In this document: positions 24,280 through 32,507 of the stretch, one piece after another
Layout of the letters: each line of letters starts with the position of its first letter
How positions within the stretch are numbered: the stretch's first letter is position 1
From: Streptomyces calvus
GTDB lineage: Bacteria > Actinomycetota > Actinomycetes > Streptomycetales > Streptomycetaceae
Direction of reading: 5' to 3'
DNA length: 64,000 bases
Assembly (NCBI RefSeq): GCF_006782915.1
Contig: NZ_VCNP01000056.1
Location: forward strand, 558,001-622,000
Program-made: the position numbers and the translations under genes
The notes under the pieces: generated by a model
What the model was told of the DNA's origin: nothing
The model's input: only the letters and a program-made list of their open reading frames with translations
The model's database searches: none

Positions 24280-25641
24280 TCAGTTCGCGCCGGACGCGTA
24301 GTTGCGCAGGAACAGCGCCTCCGCGACCGACAGCCGCTCCAGCTCCTCGGGGGAGACGCTCTCGTTCACCGCGTGGATCTGCGCCTCCGGCTCGCTCAGC
24401 CCGATGAGCAGGATCTCCGCCTTCGGATAGAGCGAGGCCAGCGTGTTGCACAGCGGGATCGAGCCGCCCTGACCGGCGTACTGCATCTCCTGGCCCGGGT
24501 AGGCGACCGCCATCGCCTCGGCCATGGCCCGGTAGGCGGGGCTGGTGGTGTCCGCGCGGAACGCCTGGCCCTGACCGATCTGCTCGGTGCTCACCCGGGC
24601 GCCCCACGGCGTGCGGGACTCCAGGTGCGCCCGGAGCAGCCTGGTCGCCTCGGCGGCGTCCACGCCCGGCGGCACCCGCAGGCTGATCAGCGCGCGGGCG
24701 CCCGCCTGCACCGACGGCGTGGCGCCGACCACCGGCGGGCAGTCGATGCCGAGCACGGTGACCGCCGGGCGCGCCCAGATGCGGTCCGCGACGGTGCCGG
24801 ACCCGATCAGCTGCACACCGTCGAGCACCTTGGCGTCCTTGCGGAACTGCTCCTCGTCGTACTGCAGCCCGTCCCAGGCGCTGTCGACGGTCAGCCCGTC
24901 GACGGTGGTGGAGCCGTCCTCGGCGCGCAGCGAGTCCAGGACCCGGACGAGCGCCGCCAGCGCGTCGGGTGCGGCCCCGCCGAACTGACCGGAGTGCAGA
25001 TTGCCCTCCAGGGTGTCGACGCGCACCCGCACCAGCGTCATGCCGCGCAGCGTCGAGGTGACCGTCGGCAGGCCGACGCGGAAGTTGCCCGCGTCGCCGA
25101 TCACGATCGTGTCGGCCTGGAGCAGCTCCGGGTGGTCCTCGGCGTACCGCTCCAGACCGCCCGTGCCCTGCTCCTCCGAGCCCTCCACGATCATCTTGAC
25201 GTGCACCGGGACGCCGCCGTTGGCCTTCAGCGCGCGCAGCGCCAGCAGATGCATCACCACGCCGCCCTTGCAGTCGGCCGAGCCGCGCCCGTACCAGCGG
25301 CCGTCCCGCTCGGTCAGCTTGAAGGGCGGCGTCGCCCAGCCGGCCTCGTCCAGCGGCGGCTGCACGTCGTAGTGGGCGTACAGCAGCACCGTCTTCGCAC
25401 CCTCCGGGCCCGGGAGATGGCCGTACACCGACTGCGTGCCGTCCGGTGTGTCGAGCAGGGCCACGTCCTCGAAGCCCTCGGCGGTGAGCGCGTCCGCGAT
25501 CCAGCGCGCGGCGCCCTCGCTCTCCTCGCGCGGGAACTGGTCGAAGTCCGCCACCGACTTGAAGGCCACCAGCTCGGTGAGCTCCTCCTTCGCCCTGGGC
25601 ATCAGCGAGGCGACGGTCGCGGCGACCGGATTCGACGACAT
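24280..25641 (-). CDS. M20-family dipeptidase
   Basis: 453 residues of the M20/M28 metallopeptidase type. Zinc ligands are visible in LYAHYDVQPP (H90, D92 region) and GRGSADCKGG (D123), with the catalytic/bridging acid pair in VEGSEEQGTGG (E156-E157) and a C-terminal ligand region GQGGSIPLCNTLA. A dimerisation lid lies between about residues 200 and 330. The closest named class is carnosinase-like dipeptidase (PepV/CNDP). AAGGAG sits 7 nt before ATG 25641; the GTG at 25647 is too close to it. It is divergent from the flavoprotein gene. Confidence 0.92.
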   Translation of the reverse strand: MSSNPVAATVASLMPRAKEELTELVAFKSVADFDQFPREESEGAARWIADALTAEGFEDVALLDTPDGTQSVYGHLPGPEGAKTVLLYAHYDVQPPLDEAGWATPPFKLTERDGRWYGRGSADCKGGVVMHLLALRALKANGGVPVHVKMIVEGSEEQGTGGLERYAEDHPELLQADTIVIGDAGNFRVGLPTVTSTLRGMTLVRVRVDTLEGNLHSGQFGGAAPDALAALVRVLDSLRAEDGSTTVDGLTVDSAWDGLQYDEEQFRKDAKVLDGVQLIGSGTVADRIWARPAVTVLGIDCPPVVGATPSVQAGARALISLRVPPGVDAAEATRLLRAHLESRTPWGARVSTEQIGQGQAFRADTTSPAYRAMAEAMAVAYPGQEMQYAGQGGSIPLCNTLASLYPKAEILLIGLSEPEAQIHAVNESVSPEELERLSVAEALFLRNYASGAN

Positions 25642-25677
25642 GGGCACGCTCCTTGTGGGTGCGACGTTGTCCTTCTG

Positions 25678-25693
25678 CGTACTTCTTTGTACG
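25678..25693. promoter_or_regulatory. Inverted repeat CGTAC-N6-GTACG
   Basis: Perfect 5-bp arms in the divergent region between the dipeptidase and the geranylgeranyl-reductase-type gene, 37 bp before the dipeptidase start. Possible operator; short. Confidence 0.3.
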
Positions 25694-25835
25694 AGATGTT
25701 CGTGCGGTGCGCGTGAGGACCCGTGTACGAGGCACTCACGCCGCCGATCCTCCCACAGGGGTCCACGGCAACCGCCGCCGTAGGATGCGGGGGGACATCA
25801 GCGGCAGGCGGCTGGATCGGGAGCAGTAGACCATC

Positions 25836-27074
25836 GTGAGCAGCGAGAACTCTTCGGCGGACGACGTGCGACAGGTGTGGGACGTCGTCGTGGTGGGCGC
25901 GGGACCCGCGGGGGCTTCGGCCGCCTACGCGGCGGCGGTCGCGGGGCGGCGCGTGCTGTTGCTGGAGAAGGCGGAGCTGCCACGCTACAAAACCTGCGGC
26001 GGCGGCATCATCGGTCCCTCGCGCGACGCGCTGCCGCCCGGCTTCGAGCTTCCGCTCAAGGACCGGGTGCACGCGGTGACCTTCTCCCACAACGGCCGCT
26101 TCAGCCGCACCCGCCGTTCCCGGCAGATGATGTTCGGGCTGGTCAACCGGCCCGAGTTCGACCAGCAGCTGGTGGAGCACGCGCAGAAGGCGGGCGCCGA
26201 ACTGCGCACCGGCGTCGCCGTGCAGCGGGTGGAGCAGCACGGCTCGGCGGTCCCGGACCGGCGCACGGTCGCCCTGGTCCTCCAGGGCGGCGAGACGGTG
26301 CTGGCGCGGGCCGTGGTCGGCGCGGACGGCAGCGCGGGCCGGATAGGCGCGCACGTCGGGGTCAAGGTCGACCAGGTCGACCTGGGCCTGGAGGCGGAGA
26401 TCCCGGTGCCGGAGACGGTCGCCGAGGACTGGAAGGGGCGGGTGCTCATCGACTGGGGCCCGATGCCCGGCAGTTACGGCTGGGTCTTCCCCAAGGGCGA
26501 CACCCTCACCGTCGGCGTGATCTCGCGGCGCGGCGAAGGCGCCGCCACCAAGCGGTACTTGGAGGACTTCATCGGGCGGCTCGGCCTCGCCGGGTTCGAA
26601 CCGAGCATCTCCTCCGGCCACCTGACCCGCTGCCGCGCCGACGACTCGCCGCTGTCGCGCGGCCGGGTGCTGGTGTGCGGGGACGCGGCCGGGCTGCTGG
26701 AGCCGTGGACCCGTGAGGGCATCTCCTTCGCGCTGCGCTCGGGCCGGCTGGCGGGGGAGTGGGCGGTGCGCATCGCCGAGGCGCACGACGCGGTGGACAC
26801 CCGCCGGCAGGCACTGAACTACGCCTTCGCCGTCAAGGCGGGCCTCGGCGTGGAGATGAGCGTCGGCAAGCGCATGCTGGCGGCGTTCGAGCGGCGCCCC
26901 GGGGTGTTCCACGCGGTGCTCACCGGTTTCCGCCCGGCCTGGAACGCCTTCCGGGACATCACCCGCGGCTCGACCACGCTCGGTGAGCTGGTCCGCACCC
27001 ACCCGCTGGCCCACCGTGCGCTGATGGCGCTGGACCGGCGTCCCGCCGACGCGCCGGAGGAAACCGGCTCCTGA
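25836..27074 (+). CDS. Geranylgeranyl-reductase-family FAD flavoprotein
   Basis: 412 residues. FAD-binding Rossmann loop VVVVGAGPAGASAA (GAGPAG 21-26), the KTCGGGI segment after beta-2 that is characteristic of geranylgeranyl reductases, the second FAD motif VLVCGDAAGLLEPWTREGI and a C-terminal helical region. Members reduce isoprenoid chains (chlorophyll side chain, menaquinone or archaeal lipids) or act as related flavin monooxygenases; in Streptomyces they are often close to respiratory-chain genes, and partial saturation of the menaquinone tail is a reasonable guess. GTG start at 25836 with a weak GGAGCAG site. Confidence 0.88.
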   Translation: MSSENSSADDVRQVWDVVVVGAGPAGASAAYAAAVAGRRVLLLEKAELPRYKTCGGGIIGPSRDALPPGFELPLKDRVHAVTFSHNGRFSRTRRSRQMMFGLVNRPEFDQQLVEHAQKAGAELRTGVAVQRVEQHGSAVPDRRTVALVLQGGETVLARAVVGADGSAGRIGAHVGVKVDQVDLGLEAEIPVPETVAEDWKGRVLIDWGPMPGSYGWVFPKGDTLTVGVISRRGEGAATKRYLEDFIGRLGLAGFEPSISSGHLTRCRADDSPLSRGRVLVCGDAAGLLEPWTREGISFALRSGRLAGEWAVRIAEAHDAVDTRRQALNYAFAVKAGLGVEMSVGKRMLAAFERRPGVFHAVLTGFRPAWNAFRDITRGSTTLGELVRTHPLAHRALMALDRRPADAPEETGS

Positions 27075-27090
27075 CCGCCCGCCGCAGGAC

Positions 27091-27210
27091 CGGCCGATCC
27101 CGTCCGGTCCCGGCCGACCCTGGCTGATCCCGTCCGACCCTGGCCGATCCCGTCCGGTCCCAGCCGACCCCGTCCGACCCCGGCCGACCCCGTCCGGTCC
27201 CGCTCGGTCG
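27091..27210. repeat. Twelve-copy 10-bp tandem repeat
   Basis: Twelve successive decamers of the form CGTCCGGTCC / CGGCCGATCC / TGGCCGATCC run without phase slip from 27091 to 27210, 17 bp after the flavoprotein stop. The period equals one helical turn. The rest of the 266-bp gap holds the palindromes listed next. Confidence 0.85.
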
Positions 27211-27263
27211 CGGTCGGGCCGGCGCGCGGCCGGCCGCTGCGGCCGGGGGCGCCGCTGACGGAC

Positions 27264-27305
27264 GTACTTCCGCGGGAGTACGCGCGGTCACCACGTCCGG
27301 GTGAC
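27264..27305 (+). promoter_or_regulatory. Two palindromes upstream of the two-component operon
   Basis: GTACTTCCGCGGGAGTAC (27264-27281) is an 18-bp palindrome with a single mismatched pair, and GTCACC-N6-GGTGAC (27287-27305) follows it. TAGCGT at 27328-27333 lies 7 nt before the kinase ATG, fitting a leaderless promoter. The first palindrome resembles the one at 57947-57964 in front of the SHOCT/ABC operon and may be the binding site of the response regulator encoded here (autoregulation; inference). Confidence 0.5.
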
Positions 27306-27340
27306 GTCGCCCGGGGCGTCCGGCGTCTAGCGTGGCGGAC

Positions 27341-28633
27341 ATGGACGAGCAGCGTGGACCCGGCGACGGCCCGCCGCGGTGGTGGCGGCACGGGCAACCG
27401 CCCCGGTGGTGGCGGTACGGCCCACCCGGATGGGCCCGCCCCGCCGACGAGCCCGCCGACGCCCACGACGGCGACGGCGAGCACGGCGAGGAGCACCGCC
27501 CCCGATGGCCCTGGCGGTCCACCGCGCTGCTCACGGCGTTCGTGCTGATCGGCTCCCACTTCGCACAGGAGGGCCAGGCGGGCGAACGGATCGCCCTCGA
27601 CCCGTTCGCACGGGCACTGCTGCTCGCGTCGGGCGCGATGCTGCTGTGGCGCAAACGGCACCCGGTGCCCGTGGTGTTCGGCACGGTCGCCGCCGTCCTG
27701 CTGTACCTGGGCGCCGGATACCCGTACGGGCCGCTGTTCCTCGTCGTCGCCGTGGCCTGCTTCAACGCCGTCGTCTCGGGTCACCGGCGTGCCGCCTGGA
27801 CGGCGGTGGGAACGCTCTGGGCGGGGCACATGCTCCTCGCCCACCTGCTCTACCGCTGGCTGCCGCCGTCAGGTGACCGGGCCGCCTCGTGGAACCAGGA
27901 ACTGGTGACCGCCGCCTGGGCGGTGGCGCTCGTGGCCGTGTCGGAACTGGCCCGCGCCCGCCACGAGCAGTGGGCCCGGGAACGCGCCGAGCGGGCCCAG
28001 GCCGCGCGCCGGCGCGCCGACGAGGAGCGGCTGCGGATCGCCCGCGAACTGCACGACGTGCTCGCCCACAGCATCTCCGTCATCAACGTGCAGGCGGGCG
28101 TCGGACTCGCCCTCCTCGACAACGACCCGGAACAGGCGCGCACCGCGCTCACCACCATCAAGGCCAAGAGCAAGGAAGCCCTCGGCGAGGTCCGCCAGGT
28201 GCTCGACACGCTCCGCGCGCCCGGCGCCGCTCCGCGCTCCCCGGCACCCGGCCTGGACCGGCTGCCGGAACTGGTGGAGCAGGCCGCCGGCGCCGGACTC
28301 ACGGTGACGGTCGAGGGCGAGGCCCCGCACCTGCCGCCGGGCGCCGACCTGGCCGCCTTCCGCATCGTGCAGGAGGCCCTCACCAACGTCGTACGGCACT
28401 CCGGTTCCCGTGAGGCGCGCGTGCGCATCGAGCGGACCGGGGGCCGGCTGCGGCTGCGCATCGACGACGACGGGCCCGCCACCGGAGCCGACGCGGGAGG
28501 CAGCGGCAACGGGCTCGCCGGGATGCGGGAGCGCGCCGCCGCGCTGGATGGCACCATCGAGGCGGGTCCGCGCCCCGACGGCGGGTTCCGGGTGCTCGCC
28601 GTACTGCCGCTCGAGGTCAAGGAGGACCGGTGA
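27341..28633 (+). CDS. NarL-type sensor histidine kinase
   Basis: 430 residues. An unusual N-terminal head rich in Trp/Arg/Pro (PPRWWRHGQPPRWWRYGPPG) precedes five or six hydrophobic segments between about 60 and 205. The HisKA_3 dimerisation domain has the phosphoacceptor H238 in RIARELHDVLAHSISV, and the HATPase domain shows EALTNVVRHS (N box) and GNGLAGMRERA (G box). With the overlapping response regulator it forms a two-component system. ATG 27341 is preferred to GTG 27332 because it lies 7 nt after a TAGCGT -10, consistent with leaderless initiation. Confidence 0.92.
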   Translation: MDEQRGPGDGPPRWWRHGQPPRWWRYGPPGWARPADEPADAHDGDGEHGEEHRPRWPWRSTALLTAFVLIGSHFAQEGQAGERIALDPFARALLLASGAMLLWRKRHPVPVVFGTVAAVLLYLGAGYPYGPLFLVVAVACFNAVVSGHRRAAWTAVGTLWAGHMLLAHLLYRWLPPSGDRAASWNQELVTAAWAVALVAVSELARARHEQWARERAERAQAARRRADEERLRIARELHDVLAHSISVINVQAGVGLALLDNDPEQARTALTTIKAKSKEALGEVRQVLDTLRAPGAAPRSPAPGLDRLPELVEQAAGAGLTVTVEGEAPHLPPGADLAAFRIVQEALTNVVRHSGSREARVRIERTGGRLRLRIDDDGPATGADAGGSGNGLAGMRERAAALDGTIEAGPRPDGGFRVLAVLPLEVKEDR

Positions 28634-29295
28634 TCCGCGTACTGCTCGCCGACGACCAGTCACTGGTCCGCGCAGGGTTCCGCGCGCTGCTGGACGCGCA
28701 GCCGGACATCGAGGTGGCGGGCGAGGCGTCCGACGGCGAGGAGGCCGTGCGCCTCGTCGGCGAACTCCGCCCCGACGTGGTGCTGATGGACATCCGCATG
28801 CCCGGTCTCGACGGCCTGGCCGCGACCCGCCGGGTCACCGGGAACGCGGAACTGGGCGACGTGAAGGTGGTCATGCTCACCACCTTCGAACTGGACGAGT
28901 ACGTCTTCGAGGCGATCCGCTCGGGGGCCTCGGGCTTCCTGGTCAAGGACACCGAGCCCGACGAACTGCTGCGCGCGGTACGGGCGGTGGTGGAAGGCGA
29001 CGCGCTGCTCTCGCCCGGGGTGACCCGGCGGCTGATCGCCGAGTTCGCCGCGCGTTCCAAGGAACCGGCCGCGGCCGGTGCGCTGGCCGGGCTCACCGAG
29101 CGGGAGCGGGAGGTCATGGCGCTGGTCGGCATCGGCCTGTCCAACGAGGAGATCGCCCGTCGGCTCGTCGTCAGCCCGCTCACGGCCAAGACCCACGTCA
29201 GCCGCACCATGGTGAAGCTGGGCGCCCGCGACCGGGCCCAACTCGTCGTGCTCGCCTACGAGTCGGGGCTGGTGCGGCCGGGCTGGCTGGGCTGA
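28630..29295 (+). CDS. NarL/LuxR-type response regulator
   Basis: 221 residues: receiver domain with acidic pocket DD (8-9), phospho-acceptor D54 in VVLMDIRMPG and the lysine of FLVKDTEP, then a LuxR-type HTH (LTEREREVMALVGIGLSNEEIARRLVVS, about 150-200). The GTG start overlaps the kinase stop (GTGA), so the two proteins are translated in step. In such pairs the regulator often drives a nearby ABC exporter; none is adjacent here, but a similar palindrome stands before the exporter operon at 58 kb. Confidence 0.94.
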   Translation: MIRVLLADDQSLVRAGFRALLDAQPDIEVAGEASDGEEAVRLVGELRPDVVLMDIRMPGLDGLAATRRVTGNAELGDVKVVMLTTFELDEYVFEAIRSGASGFLVKDTEPDELLRAVRAVVEGDALLSPGVTRRLIAEFAARSKEPAAAGALAGLTEREREVMALVGIGLSNEEIARRLVVSPLTAKTHVSRTMVKLGARDRAQLVVLAYESGLVRPGWLG

Positions 29296-29423
29296 GCCGT
29301 CCGTCGGCGGACGCACCGGCACGGCCGCCGTCCGCACCGCGAACAGCACAGCCGCGAGCACGGCCCCGCCGCCGGCCGTCACGTCCTCGACGACGGCGGC
29401 GCACCGAGTGCTACCGTGCGCCC

Positions 29424-29816
29424 ATGGCGGCGAAGCAGGCCGAACAGGCGCTCGTGGACCGGTGGCGGGCAGTGCGCGCGCTGCACGCGCGCACCCAGTG
29501 CGAGATCGACCGCGCCCTGCACGGACACGGCCTGTGCGCCAGCGACTTCGAAGTCCTCGACATCCTCGCCGAAGGGACCGGCTCGGGCGGCTGCTCCTAC
29601 CGCGTCCAGGAGATCTCCGAGTCCGTCCACCTCAGCCAGAGCGCGCTGTCCCGGCTGATCGCACGGCTGGAGAAGGAAGGACTCGTCGAGCGCGGAATGT
29701 GCCCGGAGGACCGCAGGGGCGTGCGCGTCTCGCTCACGGGGAAGGGGCGCGCGCTGCACGGCGAGATGCTGCCGGTGCAGCGCGCGGTGCTGGCCCGGAT
29801 GCTCGCCGACGGCTGA
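29424..29816 (+). CDS. MarR-family transcriptional regulator
   Basis: 130 residues: helix-rich N-terminus RALHARTQCEIDRALHGHGLCASDFEVLDIL, winged HTH with VQEISESVHLSQSALSRLIARLEKEGLV and wing MCPEDRRGVRVSLTGKGR, and a short C-terminal helix. Cysteines at GLCAS, GGCSY and GMCPE could make it redox-responsive, as in OhrR-type MarR proteins (inference). TACCGT lies 6 nt before the ATG and no ribosome-binding site is seen, so it is probably leaderless. The weak hairpin GCGGACG/CGTCCGC at 29307-29335 separates it from the two-component genes. Confidence 0.88.
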   Translation: MAAKQAEQALVDRWRAVRALHARTQCEIDRALHGHGLCASDFEVLDILAEGTGSGGCSYRVQEISESVHLSQSALSRLIARLEKEGLVERGMCPEDRRGVRVSLTGKGRALHGEMLPVQRAVLARMLADG

Positions 29817-29834
29817 CCGGCGGCCGGCGGGGCC

Positions 29835-30581
29835 TCACACCACGGCGGAGGTGTCCCGCCACAACGCGGCCAGTTCCGCATCGCCCGACACCGCCGGAAG
29901 CGGCCGCCGGTTCCACAGCGCGAGGTACAACTCCTCCGCCGGACCGGCCAGTTCGCACTCCGCGTCCCCGTCCGCGTCCCGCACGGTCACCGGCGGCTCC
30001 TGCGACAGCCGTACGGTCCACACCGCGTCCGCGTCCGCGTCCGCGTCCGTCGCCCGCACCCGCAGGACCCGCGGCGACGCGGTGCGCACCCGGCTCTTCG
30101 GCCGCGCGTGGAAGCCGCGCAGCAGTTCGTCCACGCCGTCCACCGCGAACTCCACGGTCACCGGGGCCGGGCTGCCGCCGCGCGCCGACTCCGCGTCGTA
30201 CCGGTGGACGGTCGTCTCGTGGGCCTGCCGGCGGGCCCAGAACGCGAGCGCGGAGGGCGGCCCGGGCAGGAAGGTGAAGCACTCCACGTCGGGCGCCGCA
30301 CCGGCCAGCGTGTCCACCAGCCGGCGGTGGCTGTCGCGGTACCAGGCCACGAGGTCGGGCCCGTCCAGCTCGGGATGCGGATCCATCGGACGGGGCGCGG
30401 TGTGCCGGTCCGCGACGAAGGCCGCGGCCCAGCGGTGCACCACGCCGGTGTGCCGGAGCAGGTCCCGGGTCCGCCACCCCGGGCAGGCCGGGACCACCGC
30501 GTCCGGCCCGGCCACCTGCGCGGCGTCCGCCAGCAACTGGCCCTCCTTCTCCAGGATTCCCACGAACGAGGCAGTGTCCAT
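29835..30581 (-). CDS. Maleylpyruvate-isomerase/DinB-fold, probably mycothiol-dependent enzyme
   Basis: 248 residues of the TIGR03083-type family. The N-terminal four-helix DinB-like bundle carries the metal-ligand pattern: a histidine in LLRHTGVVHRWAAAF and the pair in RRQAHETTVHRYDAE; the C-terminal part is an SCP2-like beta sheet (EFAVDGVDELLRGF... AECELAGPAEELYLALWNRR). Family members use mycothiol or act as thiol transferases. An ADADADAD run is coded by a (GTCCGC) hexanucleotide repeat at 30023-30048. ATG 30581 chosen for domain start; no clear ribosome-binding site. Confidence 0.85.
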   Translation of the reverse strand: MDTASFVGILEKEGQLLADAAQVAGPDAVVPACPGWRTRDLLRHTGVVHRWAAAFVADRHTAPRPMDPHPELDGPDLVAWYRDSHRRLVDTLAGAAPDVECFTFLPGPPSALAFWARRQAHETTVHRYDAESARGGSPAPVTVEFAVDGVDELLRGFHARPKSRVRTASPRVLRVRATDADADADAVWTVRLSQEPPVTVRDADGDAECELAGPAEELYLALWNRRPLPAVSGDAELAALWRDTSAVV

Positions 30582-30612
30582 GCAAGCAGTCTGCCGCACG
30601 GCCTGCAGCCTG

Positions 30613-30666
30613 CCCGCGCCGGACTACGGCAGCGGAGTCCCCGCGCCGGACTACGGCAGCGGAGTC
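30613..30666. repeat. 27-bp perfect tandem duplication over the SDR stop codon
   Basis: The segment 30613-30639 (CCCGCGCCGGACTACGGC...) is repeated exactly at 30640-30666. The second copy contains the last codons and TAG stop of the SDR gene, so the duplication copied the gene's 3' end into the spacer. Confidence 0.9.
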
Positions 30667-31529
30667 CCGCCCGTCGCGTTGACGATCTCGGCGGTGATGT
30701 ACGACGCCTCCTGCGAGGCGAGGAAGACGTACGCCGGAGCCATCTCGGCCGGCTGCGCCGGACGTCCGATGGGCGCCTGCTTGCCGAACTCCGTGGTGTC
30801 CGGCAGCGTCGCCGGGATCAACGGCGTCCACACCGGGCCCGGCGCCACGGCGTTGACCCGGATGCCCCGCCCGATCAGCATCTGCGCCAGCCCCTGGGTG
30901 AAGGTGACGATGGCACCCTTCGTGGTCGCGTAGTCCAGCAGGTGCGGGCTCGGCTTGTACGCCTGCACGGACGCCGAGTTGATGATGCTGCCGCCCTCCG
31001 GCATGTGCGGCAGGGCCAGCTTGCACAGCCAGAACATGCCGTACAGGTTGGTGCGCATCACCCGGTCGAACTGCTCGGTCGAGATCGCCTCGATCCCGTC
31101 CGGCTGCGACATCTGGTACGCCGCGTTGTTCACCAGGATGTCGATCCGGCCGAACTCCGCGACCGCGCGGTCGACCAGCGCCCGGCAGTTGTCCTCCTCC
31201 CGCACGTCGCACTCGACGGCAACGGCCCGCCGGCCCGCCTCCTCCACCCACCGGGCGGTCTCCGCCGCCTCGTCCTTCTCGCTGTCCAGGTGCGTGAAGA
31301 GCACGTCCGCGCCCTCCCGCGCGAAGGCCAGCGCCACCGCCCGGCCGATCCCGGAGTCACCGCCGGTGATCAGTGCCTTGCGGTCCGCCAGCCGGCCGCT
31401 GCCCCGGTAGGTGTCCTCGCCGTGGTCCGGCGGTGGGTCCATGGGCCCGGTCCACCCGGGATGCGGCTGGTCCTGCGCCGGGAAGTCGGGCGTCGGATGC
31501 CGCTCGGCGGGGTTCTGCTGCTCGGTCAC
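30651..31529 (-). CDS. SDR-family oxidoreductase with N-terminal extension
   Basis: 292 residues. A 45-residue hydrophilic, proline-rich head (DFPAQDQPHPGWTGPMDPPP) typical of the YhxC/YghA-type stress SDRs precedes the Rossmann domain: TGGDSGIGRA (TGxxxGIG), VECDVREEDN, LVNNAAYQ (NNAG equivalent), SVQAYKPSPHLLDYATTKGA with the catalytic Ser and YxxxK, and PGPVWTPLIPATL. Relatives are linked to general stress and alcohol or aldehyde reduction; substrate unknown. GGGAGAGACC precedes the GTG start at 31529. Its last codons are duplicated downstream. Confidence 0.92.
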   Translation of the reverse strand: MTEQQNPAERHPTPDFPAQDQPHPGWTGPMDPPPDHGEDTYRGSGRLADRKALITGGDSGIGRAVALAFAREGADVLFTHLDSEKDEAAETARWVEEAGRRAVAVECDVREEDNCRALVDRAVAEFGRIDILVNNAAYQMSQPDGIEAISTEQFDRVMRTNLYGMFWLCKLALPHMPEGGSIINSASVQAYKPSPHLLDYATTKGAIVTFTQGLAQMLIGRGIRVNAVAPGPVWTPLIPATLPDTTEFGKQAPIGRPAQPAEMAPAYVFLASQEASYITAEIVNATGGTPLP

Positions 31530-32234
31530 GGTCTCTCCCGGGATTTTGTGGTGCCTGTCGGTCGCCGCGCCGCCCGGCGGACGGCCGGTGGACGCGGGCA
31601 CCGGGTACCCCGGTCCGCGGCGAATGATCCGGACCACCGGGGAGGACCACACGGACGGGCGGCACAGCCGGCGTCCACACAGCGGGTCGCGACACCCGAT
31701 GCGCCCGGCCCCGCACCGACCACGCCGCTCCCCGCACAGGCGCGTGCCGGCCTCGTCCCCTCGTCCGGTCGCATCCCGCTCCGGCAGGCCCGGCCGCGGA
31801 ACGAATCGTCCGCGGTATGCGGTTGGCCGGCGTCCCGTGGGCATAACGACAGCGACGGTGGGCATGGTTCGGGTCCGGTGCGGAGGACGTGACCCTGTCC
31901 GTCGGCCCCACCACACGGCCGCGCTCGGTGTCGGTGCACGCCACTGTCCCGGCCGCCACACAGACCGTCGTCGACAGGGAGCCCCGACATGGCAGTGGAG
32001 TCGTACGACACGGCCACCGCGTTCTCGTACGACGAACCGCGCGACCCATGCGTCCGGGACCCCCTCGGCGCCCCCGGCACCACAGCCGTCGACCACCGGC
32101 CGCCCCTCCGTCCCCGTCCCGCACGGCGTGCCGCTCGAGGGCAGGGTCCGCCACGACGACGAGGCACCCAGGCGCATCACGTACGCACATTCCGAGCCCG
32201 CCATCCGCACCGTCCGAGAAGGAAGGAGGCCGCC
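31530..32234. other. Gene-poor stretch with an uncertain small frame
   Basis: About 700 bp without a convincing gene. A plus-strand frame starting at ATG 31989 has a GGGAG site and a gene-like first 45 codons (MAVESYDTATAFSYDE), but the codon pattern then decays, and a better one appears in another frame (VPLEGRVRHDDEAPRR), hinting at a decayed or frameshifted small gene. Near 31547-31640 GCCTGTCGGTCG and ATGATCCGGACCACCGGG faintly recall the ends of the MITE-like element. Confidence 0.4.
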
Positions 32235-32507
32235 ATGGCGCCCGCCCCGGGCCGCAGCGTCCCCCACCGCCCGACCGAGGACGACACCCGCCGCACCACC
32301 CACCGGCGCGTGCAGTCCGGCCCCAGCCGCAACCACGAACGGGAGAGCGACCGCCACCCGGGGACCGTCACGCAGACGCTCCCGGCGAACCCGACCGACA
32401 CTGTCGACCTGCGCGTGCCCGCGGACGGCCAGGAGCCGCCGCCGTGGACGGCGTCCCGCCACCGGTGCAGCGAACCCGGCACCCGGTCCCGGCCGGAGCG
32501 TGTGTGA
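32235..32507 (+). CDS. Small hydrophilic protein coupled to the amidase gene
   Basis: 90 residues, highly charged (Arg, Asp, Pro), no hydrophobic segment and no recognised domain. It is supported by an AAGGAGG ribosome-binding site 5 nt before the ATG and by a TGATG overlap with the amidase start, which implies translational coupling. The composition (HRPTEDDTRRTTHRRVQSG) suggests a disordered or nucleic-acid-binding peptide. In a phage the position would fit a small structural or regulatory gene. It could instead be a leader whose translation only serves to open the amidase start. Confidence 0.5.
   Translation: MAPAPGRSVPHRPTEDDTRRTTHRRVQSGPSRNHERESDRHPGTVTQTLPANPTDTVDLRVPADGQEPPPWTASRHRCSEPGTRSRPERV

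Noticed and set aside
26585..26605. GGTTCGAA-like T-loop sequence suggesting a tRNA
   Set aside because: It lies inside the flavoprotein coding sequence and no acceptor or anticodon stems can be drawn around it.
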